From JAGWRA01 sp035534615 (lineage in GTDB: Bacteria > Acidobacteriota > Vicinamibacteria > Vicinamibacterales > CAVVIG01): a stretch of 43,669 nt of DNA. The stretch lies in the NCBI GenBank assembly GCA_035534615.1, contig DATLRO010000127.1:1-43669 (forward strand). The letters are read 5' to 3'. The notes under the pieces were generated by a model, which saw only the letters and a program-made list of their open reading frames with translations, made no database searches and was not told the origin of the DNA. The position numbers were made by a program, and so were the translations under genes. Of this stretch, positions 8,478-15,947 are shown piece after piece; within the stretch, counting starts at the first letter, position 1, and each line of letters opens with the position of its first letter.

Positions 8478-10009
8478 CGACGCCGGACGGCGCGAGCGAG
8501 CCGTTCGCGCGGACCTGGCCGATGGCGCGCGTCATCATGCCGGCCGCGCGCCTGATGTCGTACTACTTCCGGGCGCGCGTGTCCGGCATCGAGCACCTTC
8601 CGCACGACCGGCCCGTGATCTACGTGGGCAAGCACCCCCGCACGTTCCTGTATCTGGAAACGATTCTCCTCGGGCTCTACACGTTCTGGGACAGCGGCCG
8701 GCCGCCGGTCCGCGTGCTCGAACAGACCGGCACGTCGCTGCACCGGGCGCCGGTGCTCGGGTGGGTGCGGCGGCACGTCAATGCCATTCCGGCCTCCGCG
8801 GCACACGCGCTCGCCGCCCTCGGGCGCGGCGAATCGGTGCTCATCTTTCCCGGCGGCACGCGCGAGCTCTACGGGCCGCCCGACGAGCTGCAATGGAAAG
8901 GCCGCCGCGGCTTCGCCCGGATCGCGATCCGCAGCGGCGCGCCGGTCGTCCCCTTCGCCATCCTGGGCGCCGACCGCCAGCATCTCGCACGCGTGTCCCT
9001 GCGCGGCGTGAGCCTCTGGCTGCCGCCGTTCCCGCTGCCGGTCCGGCTCGATTTCCGGTTCGGCCGCCCGATCATCCCACCGGACGCGTCGGCGGCCGGC
9101 GGGGAGTCGGCCGAGCAGTTCGCCGCCCGCGTCGAAACGGCGACGCGCGCGCTGCTGGCCGCGAAGCGTCCGCAACCGCCGGCCACGCGGCCGGCATCGC
9201 CGCAGCCGGCGGCCGCACGCGCGGCGCGGCGTGACGAGGCGGAGACGTCCGCCGCCGTGACGGATCCCGCGGCGGCGAGGCCGGCCGCACATGAACTGGA
9301 TCCGCGGCGGTGGCGCTACCGGTTCGGCTATCTCCGTCTGGCGAGCTGGCTGTCCCGCTACCACCGGGTGAGATTCGAGGGGGCGCCCTGGGACGGCCCG
9401 TGCATTTACGTGGCGCACCATGGCGCCGGCTACCTCAGCGCCGATCTGGCGATTGCGGTGTACCAGCTGGCCTGGCGCGCGTGGTTCGAGGAGCGCGGGC
9501 GGCTGCTGACGCTGCGCATCGCCGCGTCCAAGGGCAACCCGCTGGAGCGGGCGATCCCCGGCCTCGCGGCGCTGAAGCGGAACGCCGGCCTCATCGATCC
9601 GTCGGAACAGTCGTGCCTGGCCGTGCTGGAGCGGGGCGATCAGCTGCTCATCACGCCCGGGGGACATCGCGAGTCCAGCCCGCGGGCCCGCGGCTACCGC
9701 CTCCGCTGGAACGAACGCTACGGCTTCGTGCGCCTGGCGCTGCGCACGGGCGTGCCGATCGTGCCACTCGCGGTCGTCGGCGGCTACGCCGCATATCCCG
9801 GCTTCGCGGTCGGGAAGCTCTCGTTCTGGTCCCCGCTGCCGCTGCCGGCGCGTCTGGACATTGCCGTCGGTCAGCCGATCGAGATCCCGCGGCAGCCGGC
9901 CCGCGCGCGGGATCTCGCCATCGTCAAACCCCTTCACCAGGAAATCCGCGAGGCCACGCAGGCGCTGTACGACCGGCTCCTTGCGCGGCGCGCGGGGACC
10001 GCCCGCTGA
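8474..10009 (+). CDS. Tandem two-domain lysophospholipid acyltransferase-like protein (511 aa)
   Basis: Two PlsC/DGAT-like acyltransferase domains are joined in one chain. Domain 1 (about 15-235) has KHPRTFLYLE near residue 52 and FPGGTRE near 124. An Ala/Pro/Arg-rich linker spans 235-280. Domain 2 (283-511) has AHHGAGYLSAD near 313 and TPGGHRESSP near 393. These correspond to the catalytic H-x(n)-D/E site and the substrate-binding P-G-G block. In domain 1 an E stands where D is usual, so its activity is less certain. The start is the ATG at 8474, overlapping the upstream stop. By context, it may acylate the lipid or sugar made by the GT4 enzyme. Confidence 0.85.
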   Translation: MTTPDGASEPFARTWPMARVIMPAARLMSYYFRARVSGIEHLPHDRPVIYVGKHPRTFLYLETILLGLYTFWDSGRPPVRVLEQTGTSLHRAPVLGWVRRHVNAIPASAAHALAALGRGESVLIFPGGTRELYGPPDELQWKGRRGFARIAIRSGAPVVPFAILGADRQHLARVSLRGVSLWLPPFPLPVRLDFRFGRPIIPPDASAAGGESAEQFAARVETATRALLAAKRPQPPATRPASPQPAAARAARRDEAETSAAVTDPAAARPAAHELDPRRWRYRFGYLRLASWLSRYHRVRFEGAPWDGPCIYVAHHGAGYLSADLAIAVYQLAWRAWFEERGRLLTLRIAASKGNPLERAIPGLAALKRNAGLIDPSEQSCLAVLERGDQLLITPGGHRESSPRARGYRLRWNERYGFVRLALRTGVPIVPLAVVGGYAAYPGFAVGKLSFWSPLPLPARLDIAVGQPIEIPRQPARARDLAIVKPLHQEIREATQALYDRLLARRAGTAR

Positions 10010-10019
10010 GAACGACGTC

Positions 10020-10703
10020 GTGCGCACGCTGATCGCCGGTGACTGGCATCTCGGAACCTACAGCGCCGCGACGCACGCCTCGCTCGCCGGCGGCTTTCTC
10101 GAGCGCGCGCGGCAGGAGGGCGACCTCGTCGTGCTGAACGGCGATATCTTCGAGGGACTGTTCGAACCGGTGGCGCGGGCGGAGGCGGCGCATCCCGGGC
10201 TGGCGGCCCTCATCGCCACAATGGCGGGGGCCGGCCGGATCGCGCGGACCGAGGGCAATCACGATCCGGGCGCCGGCGTGCACCAGCTGATCCTCGAGCA
10301 CGACGCCGTGGGCCGGATTCTCGTCGCGCACGGCCACCGCGTGGATCCGATGCACGGTTCGTCGGCGGGACACCTGGGCGACCGCATCTCGCGCCGATTC
10401 GGCCACCGCGCCGTCGTGCGCGGCGCCGCGCGCGCGGTGGAAACGGTGGTGACCGGGGTGGCGGCCACGCACGTCGACCGCTTCTTCCGCCGGAAGTGCC
10501 GGGCGCTCGTCGAAGGCCACCGGTGCGACCTGGGCGTGTTCGGACACAACCATCGACAGTACCTCGTGCCGGGCGATCGCTACGCGAACGCCGGCTGCCT
10601 GAAGGACGCCTCGCTGGAATACCTCCTGCTGGATGAGGCGGGCCCCCGCCTGTGCCGCTTCGGCCTCGACGACCTCGGTGCAGACGCGCCGGCGATCCCG
10701 TAA
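10020..10703 (+). CDS. Calcineurin-like metallophosphoesterase (227 aa)
   Basis: All five blocks of the metallophosphoesterase fold are present: GDWH (D8, H10), GDIFE near residue 42, GNHD near 80, HGH near 104 and GHNH near 178. These bind two metal ions. The layout resembles the LpxH-type UDP-diacylglucosamine hydrolases and other membrane-lipid phosphoesterases, but the substrate cannot be fixed. The start is taken as GTG at 10020, ten bases after the acyltransferase stop. An in-frame ATG at 9861 would overlap that gene by 150 bases and is rejected. No clear ribosome site is visible, which fits translational coupling. Confidence 0.82.
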   Translation: MRTLIAGDWHLGTYSAATHASLAGGFLERARQEGDLVVLNGDIFEGLFEPVARAEAAHPGLAALIATMAGAGRIARTEGNHDPGAGVHQLILEHDAVGRILVAHGHRVDPMHGSSAGHLGDRISRRFGHRAVVRGAARAVETVVTGVAATHVDRFFRRKCRALVEGHRCDLGVFGHNHRQYLVPGDRYANAGCLKDASLEYLLLDEAGPRLCRFGLDDLGADAPAIP

Positions 10704-10712
10704 GATCACCAG

Positions 10713-11381
10713 ATGAGCTGGCTGGGGTTCCTGACGCAGTGGCGGTACCTGGGGGCGTTCATCGGGATCTTCATCGAAGAGGCCGGTGTGCCGCTGCCGG
10801 TGCCGGGAGACGTGTTCATCGCTGCGCTCGGCGCCGCCGGCAGCCGCGGGCGCGCCAGCTTCTTCATGACGACGCTGGTGGTCTTCGCGGCGACCGTCTC
10901 GGGAAGCGCGCTCCTCTTCGAAGTGTCGCGCCGCCTGGGCCATCCGCTCCTCCAGCGCGTCGGCCACCGGTTCGGCTACGACGGCGACCGCGCCGATCGC
11001 GTCGAACGATGGCTGAACAACCACGGGGCGGTGACCATCGCCCTCGGCCGCCTCGTACCCGGCTTCCGGATCGTGCTGACGGTGGCCGCCGGCTCGCTCC
11101 GGATGGACCGCGCCACTTTCCTGGGCGGCGTGGCGGCCGCCTCCATCCTCTGGTCGGCGGTGTATTACTGGCTCGGGTACCTGCTGGGGGCGAGCGTCAC
11201 GTCGGCGATCGAGCGGGTGACCGGCCGGATGCTCCGGGAATCCTCCGGCACCGCCGAGTGGGTGACGGTGGCCGGCGTGGCAATCGCCGCCGCCGTCGTC
11301 ATGATCCTCTGGCGCCGCGCCCGGGCGCGGCGTGGACGCCTGGAAGACGAGGAGGCGGCGGCTGACAGATACGACGCATGA
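10713..11381 (+). CDS. DedA family membrane protein (222 aa)
   Basis: This is a DedA/SNARE-associated (VTT) protein, Pfam PF09335. The family signature EEAGVPLPVPGD lies near residues 22-33 and GRLVPGFR near 111-118. There are about five hydrophobic segments, with a last helix near 190-205, and the charged tail is cytoplasmic. DedA proteins are implicated in scrambling or recycling of polyprenyl-phosphate and phospholipids. Nine bases separate it from the phosphoesterase gene, so it closes the same operon. This supports a lipid or undecaprenyl-linked role for the group. Confidence 0.92.
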   Translation: MSWLGFLTQWRYLGAFIGIFIEEAGVPLPVPGDVFIAALGAAGSRGRASFFMTTLVVFAATVSGSALLFEVSRRLGHPLLQRVGHRFGYDGDRADRVERWLNNHGAVTIALGRLVPGFRIVLTVAAGSLRMDRATFLGGVAAASILWSAVYYWLGYLLGASVTSAIERVTGRMLRESSGTAEWVTVAGVAIAAAVVMILWRRARARRGRLEDEEAAADRYDA

Positions 11382-11552
11382 TTCCTGTGTTCAGGCGCGT
11401 GACTTCACCGGCGCCACACGGCCTTCCTGCGAGGCGGCCTTCCGCCTGAACCATGCCGCCACCCATTCCCTCCTTCTGCGGTTCGGGCTACACTGGCTCT
11501 TGCGGCCCGGACCCGGCTGGCGGCGTCCCGGCCTGCACGCGTGAGGAGGGTA

Positions 11553-12134
11553 ATGCGACACTGGCTGCTCGTGGGGCTGCTGACGACATTTCTGGCGGGC
11601 ACCGCACTGTCGGCGCTGCCGGCGGGAGCCTCCACGCTGGCGGGCGTGACCTTTCCCAACAAGGTCGATGTCGACGGCCACGCGCTCGTCCTGAACGGCC
11701 TCGGGCTGCGCACCAAGCTGTGGTTCAAGATTTACGTGGGCGGCCTCTACCTGCCGCAGAAGAGCCACTCACCCGCTGAAATCCTGAAGGCCGACGAGCC
11801 ACGGGAGATGATCTCGCACTTCCTGTGGGACGTCAGCAAAGGCCAGGTCTGCACCGCGTTCCTGGACGGGCTGAAGGACAACGTCCCGAACGCCCCGCCG
11901 GACGTCCACAAGAACTTCACGCAGCTGTGCAACTGGATGGAGCCGCTCTCGAGCGGGAGCTCGATGCGGCTGATCTACGTGCCCGGCGAGGGGACCCGCG
12001 TCGAAGTGAATGGACAGGTGAAGGGGACGCTTCCCGGCAAGGCGACGGCCGACGCCATGCTGGCGGCCTGGATCGGTCCCGACCCCGGCCCCGGCTCCGC
12101 GAAGTTCAAGACCGGCCTGCTCGGCGGGGACTGA
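11553..12134 (+). CDS. Chalcone isomerase-like secreted protein (193 aa)
   Basis: A signal peptide (residues 1-26, cut near PAGAS) is followed by a domain matching the bacterial chalcone-isomerase-like family (Pfam PF16036). Its hallmarks are LNGLGLRTKLWFKIYVGGLYLP, and later KGTLPG and the ATADAMLAAWIGP-type end. Bacterial members are periplasmic and mostly not true chalcone isomerases; fatty-acid or small-ligand binding is suspected. GAGGAGGG directly ahead selects the ATG at 11553; the GTG at 11541 lies inside that ribosome site. It converges on the TonB-receptor gene. Confidence 0.85.
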   Translation: MRHWLLVGLLTTFLAGTALSALPAGASTLAGVTFPNKVDVDGHALVLNGLGLRTKLWFKIYVGGLYLPQKSHSPAEILKADEPREMISHFLWDVSKGQVCTAFLDGLKDNVPNAPPDVHKNFTQLCNWMEPLSSGSSMRLIYVPGEGTRVEVNGQVKGTLPGKATADAMLAAWIGPDPGPGSAKFKTGLLGGD

Positions 12135-12254
12135 CGCCCGGGTCGGCGCTGTTCGCGGCGTCCTGCGGGACAGGCACTCGGACCAGCCCGACCATCGAGG
12201 TTCCCCGGCTGCCACGCGCGGCTCTCTGAAGCCCCGCCTGTCCGAATCGCCGCC

Positions 12255-14813
12255 TCAGAACTTGAGGCTGGCTGAAAGCTGCAGTTCTCGCGGAGCCTGG
12301 GCGGTCACCGGCTGTCCGAAGAGCGGCGACGTCACGGTGCCGACGTAGAGTGCGTAGTTCGCCCGGTTGAGCAGGTTGAAGCCGTCGAGCCCGACCGTCA
12401 GCACCCGCCCGGCGCCCCAGGCGAAGTCGCGTGAGATCCGCAGATCGAGATCGGCATAGGCGGCCCCCTGCAGGCTGTTGCGCGTGACGCCGGGAGGCCG
12501 GGCGTTCCCGCGGCCGTTGTTGTACGGATCGCCCCCGACGGTTTCGCTGTACGGCAGCCCGCTCTCCAGCGTCAGGGCCATTCCCACGTCGAACCGGCGG
12601 CCCGGCCTCATGCTCCCCAGGAGGAGCAGCCGGTGGCGCCGGTCGAAGTCGGCGCGCGCCCACTCCCCTGACAGGTTGTAGTCGTTGGCGGGAAACCAGT
12701 TGAGCCCGCCGGAATTGTTGAAGGTACGGCTGAACGTGTACTGCACCTGCCCGTTGAACCATCGGCCCATGCGGCCGCGAAGCGTGACCTGCAGCGCGTT
12801 GCCCAGCTGCCGCGCGGAGGAGTCGATCTGCGCGATGACGCCGAACGCGGGATTCGGACGCACGGTGTAGAGCGGCGGCAGCGGTGCGTTGATGTCGCGG
12901 GAGCGGAACAGCGTCGCGTCCGACCCGTAGTACATCACCGAGAGCGTCGTCGTCTTCAGCAGCTGGTGCTCCACGCCGGCGCTGTACTGCAGGTTCCAGG
13001 GGACCTGGATGCCCGGCGCGAACTCGGTGATGCTGAGCGGCGCCGCGGCCGATGCCGCGCCCGGCGCGAACGGATTCGGATACGCCGGGCTGGTGATGAC
13101 GATCTGCTGGATCCCGCCGGGCCGGAAGTCCAGCACGTCGATCACCGGGAACGGACCGACCTTGTCGTAGAAGAGCCCCGCACCGCCGCGGATCACCGTC
13201 GCTTTCGACCCGCCCGGCCTGATCGCGAACGAGAACCGCGGCGCGAGGTTGTCGTGGTCGGCAAAATAGTTGGACCAGTCGTAGCGAAGCCCGAACGACA
13301 GCGTGGCGCCAGGTCGCACGCGCCAGTCGTCGTTGACATAGGCGCCCAGAACCTTCTCCAGCCAGACGACATGACCGTTGCCGGTCCGCTGCACGTAGGC
13401 ATAGGGCTGGCCCGCGGCGTACGCGCTGAGATCGGAAAAATAGTACGTTCCGCCGAACTGGCTGTGATCGTCGAACCGGCGGCGGCTCCAGTCGGGGATC
13501 TGGAACCCGATCTGCAGCAGGTGCCGGCCCCTGGTGAGCGTCAGGCTGTCGGACAGCTGGAAATGAAGCTCCGTGCGCCGCACGTCGACCTGGGCGCCGC
13601 CGCCGGTGAACGCGCCGGCGACGACGACGCCGGGCAACGTCGTGGCGCTCGTCAGCGGCTCGAGCTCCTGCCCGACCAGAATCTGGAACTGATTCAGCAG
13701 CGTCGGGCGGAAGATGGTCTGCTGGCTGTAGGTGAGATCGGTCTCCCGATGGTAGTAGACCGTGCCGGCCGACCCGAGCGTTGTTCCGCCCACGCCGCGG
13801 TCGTCGGTCTCCTGTTCGTAGGACGGACGGATGGAAATGGTCGACCTGCCGTGCTGGCGGGTCACCCCGAGCGAGGCGAGCAGATGCCGGTAGGGCTGCG
13901 ACACCTCGCCCTGAATCGGGCCGTCCGGGCCGAGCGCGTACACGATCGCCTGGCGGCGCTCGCTGTCATCCTTGACCGACAGCATGAACGACGTGTCGCC
14001 GCCATGGCCGACCGGCCCGCCGAGGTCGCCGTCGCCGATGCGCCGCTGCTCGGGCGGCCGCACGGCGGCGAACGGATTGCGGGCGTTCAACGCGGAATCG
14101 CGGAAGATCACGCTTCCGTCGCCGTGATAGGCCTGCGATCCCGGCTTGGTGAGAATCTCGATCCGGCCGCGGCCGGGCCGCGAGTACGCCGCCGAGTACG
14201 GGTCCTGGTTGATCTTGATCTGCTGGATTGCCGACGTGCTGACGTCGAGGCTGTTGACCTCCATCCCGTTGACGACGAGCGTGACGCCACTCGTCCCGAT
14301 CGCCCCGCTGTCGAGAAACCTGGACAGCGTGGCCACCGCATCGTCATCGAAGATGGGGAGGCTTTCCAGATCGTGCTGATTGACGGTCACCGCGTCCGCA
14401 TTGGCGGCCGCGCCGGTGGCGACGTGCGGCGTCCGGCTGGTCACCGTGATCTCCTGGTGAACGCCGGCCAGCGCCAGCATGATCCGCACCCGCCTGGCGC
14501 CCCGCGCGCCGACGCGCACGGGAACGGTTCGGGCCTCGAAGCCGTTCAGGGCCGCTCGAACGCGGTACCGACCGGGTCGGAGCCCGCTGAAGGCGAACGT
14601 CCCGTCCGCGCCGGTCGTGGTCGACGCGAGGATCGGCGCGCCGGGCGCCCCGGTCAGACGCACGTCGGCCCCAGGCAGCACGGCGCCGGTCGAATCGACC
14701 ACGACGCCGGCGATCGCCGCGGTTGCCCCCGGTGACGCCGCGGCCGTCCGCCCTGCCGCCACGATCAGCAGCATGAGGAGCGATGCCAGACGGAGTGGAC
14801 TGTGGACGCTCAA
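12255..14813 (-). CDS. TonB-dependent receptor, Oar-like, with carboxypeptidase-regulatory domain (852 aa)
   Basis: The order is signal peptide (about 1-26), carboxypeptidase-regulatory-like Ig domain (33-115, GVVVDSTGAVLPGADV), plug (about 120-230) and a beta-barrel to the C-terminus, which ends in phenylalanine as outer-membrane proteins do. It is shorter than the usual 1000-1200 residues of Oar-type receptors. The ligand is unknown; relatives import glycans, siderophores or peptides, or act in adhesion. The start is a TTG at 14813 with no good ribosome site; the next in-frame ATG would cut into the signal peptide. It might take up the product of the peptide cluster, but nothing in the sequence links them. 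Confidence 0.88.
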   Translation of the reverse strand: MSVHSPLRLASLLMLLIVAAGRTAAASPGATAAIAGVVVDSTGAVLPGADVRLTGAPGAPILASTTTGADGTFAFSGLRPGRYRVRAALNGFEARTVPVRVGARGARRVRIMLALAGVHQEITVTSRTPHVATGAAANADAVTVNQHDLESLPIFDDDAVATLSRFLDSGAIGTSGVTLVVNGMEVNSLDVSTSAIQQIKINQDPYSAAYSRPGRGRIEILTKPGSQAYHGDGSVIFRDSALNARNPFAAVRPPEQRRIGDGDLGGPVGHGGDTSFMLSVKDDSERRQAIVYALGPDGPIQGEVSQPYRHLLASLGVTRQHGRSTISIRPSYEQETDDRGVGGTTLGSAGTVYYHRETDLTYSQQTIFRPTLLNQFQILVGQELEPLTSATTLPGVVVAGAFTGGGAQVDVRRTELHFQLSDSLTLTRGRHLLQIGFQIPDWSRRRFDDHSQFGGTYYFSDLSAYAAGQPYAYVQRTGNGHVVWLEKVLGAYVNDDWRVRPGATLSFGLRYDWSNYFADHDNLAPRFSFAIRPGGSKATVIRGGAGLFYDKVGPFPVIDVLDFRPGGIQQIVITSPAYPNPFAPGAASAAAPLSITEFAPGIQVPWNLQYSAGVEHQLLKTTTLSVMYYGSDATLFRSRDINAPLPPLYTVRPNPAFGVIAQIDSSARQLGNALQVTLRGRMGRWFNGQVQYTFSRTFNNSGGLNWFPANDYNLSGEWARADFDRRHRLLLLGSMRPGRRFDVGMALTLESGLPYSETVGGDPYNNGRGNARPPGVTRNSLQGAAYADLDLRISRDFAWGAGRVLTVGLDGFNLLNRANYALYVGTVTSPLFGQPVTAQAPRELQLSASLKF

Positions 14814-14963
14814 CGCAACACTCTGTGGACGGCCGCCGGCCGGGTCCCCGCCTGCGTGCGAAGGCGGCTGACGATCGGGTGTGGTGGATCGGCGAAGCGC
14901 AGGCTCAGTCTAGAGCGGACATGATGAATTGACGATGACACGAGGCCGGGAGGCGGTGGCGGA

Positions 14964-14983
14964 GGGGCGGGTCGGGTGGCGGG
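14964..14983 (+). other. Canonical four-tract G-quadruplex motif
   Basis: The sequence GGGGCGGGTCGGGTGGCGGG has four G-tracts with loops of 1, 2 and 4 bases, which meets the usual G4 rule. It lies in non-coding DNA between the TonB-receptor start (14813) and the DUF4136 stop (15079), on the strand opposite both genes. More G-runs continue to about 15003. Confidence 0.5.
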
Positions 14984-15078
14984 CGCGGTCGATGGAGGGC
15001 GGGAGCGGCCGGTCGCCGCGACCGGGCCCGCCGGAGCGCGGTCCGGGCCCGGTCACGCGACGGCGATCCCTGGCAGCC

Positions 15079-15654
15079 TTACCGCTTGTCGGTCGACATC
15101 ACGACCGGCTTCGGCGGATAGTTCCCGAGGATGCGTGCGACCGCCTGCTCGATGTTCTTGCCGTGATCGGCGGTCGTCACCGCCGGACTCACCTCGTTGA
15201 GGGCGAGTCCGCGCCAGATCAGACTCTTGCTGTGCGCGTCGATCACGTCGATCACGAGCGTCCCGACGGCGATGTGGTTCATGCGGACGTCGGTCGAACC
15301 CCAGCCCGCACCCCACTGGTACGGATAGGGACCGTAGTCGCCGATGGAGCTGCTGAAGGCGCTGATGTTCTGCGCCTTGTCGAACGCGACGTGGTACACG
15401 ATGACCAGATCCGGCGCCGTGTCGGACTGCTTCAGCCCCTTGGCCTGAAGCTGCGCCTCGATGTCCGCCATGATCTCGCTGTCGACGGCCGGATTGCCCG
15501 CCCCGGTTCCGATCTTCAGCGTGTAGGTCTTGGCGTTCGAGAACGTGGCCATTCTGTCGAAGTCATACCTTGTGCTCTGGGTGCTCTGGGCAAAGGACGT
15601 TGCCGGGAGCAGCAGGGTCACGAGGGCGACGGCACTGAGCAGTTTCACACCCAT
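15079..15654 (-). CDS. DUF4136 domain protein, exported (191 aa)
   Basis: A signal peptide (residues 1-23, ending TSFAQ) precedes a domain of the DUF4136 family (Pfam PF13590). Family marks are the YDF start with a time/length of about 150 residues, APDLVIVYHVAFDK, the Tyr/Trp/Gly-rich YPYQWGAGWG, and a TLVIDVIDAHSKSLIWRG strand. Members are small periplasmic or lipoprotein-like proteins of unknown role. There is no lipobox cysteine here. AGGAGG ahead of the ATG at 15654 rejects the ten-residue longer start at 15684. It is divergent from the acylase gene. Confidence 0.88.
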   Translation of the reverse strand: MGVKLLSAVALVTLLLPATSFAQSTQSTRYDFDRMATFSNAKTYTLKIGTGAGNPAVDSEIMADIEAQLQAKGLKQSDTAPDLVIVYHVAFDKAQNISAFSSSIGDYGPYPYQWGAGWGSTDVRMNHIAVGTLVIDVIDAHSKSLIWRGLALNEVSPAVTTADHGKNIEQAVARILGNYPPKPVVMSTDKR

Positions 15655-15889
15655 GACATCATCCTCCTGCTCCTGACCGAGCAAGAGTCGCGCCGTCGGC
15701 AGTCCGCCCCGGTGAGCGCGCGCAAGCCCTTTTCACGGAACCAGTTGCCAGCGGGGTGCCCCGCCGTCTCCGATCGGCATCCGGCGCGCATCGCCGTGGC
15801 GCGGGGAAACGCCCGCGCACGGTCGGGGGTTCCCCCGCGGAGGCCGACGCGCCGCACCGGCCCCGCCGAAGCTCGACCGGCGTTCATCC

Positions 15890-15917
15890 TTGACACCTCT
15901 GCCGCCGCGGCGATAAT
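15890..15917 (+). promoter_or_regulatory. Near-consensus sigma-70 promoter for the acylase gene
   Basis: A perfect TTGACA (15890-15895), a 16-base spacer and GATAAT (15912-15917, 5 of 6) lie just before the penicillin-acylase gene. The predicted transcript start near 15925 gives a leader of about 23 bases. This is the strongest promoter seen in the window. No purine-rich ribosome site follows it. Confidence 0.7.
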
Positions 15918-15947
15918 CCACGCGGGGTCTGACGCGCCGAATCCATC

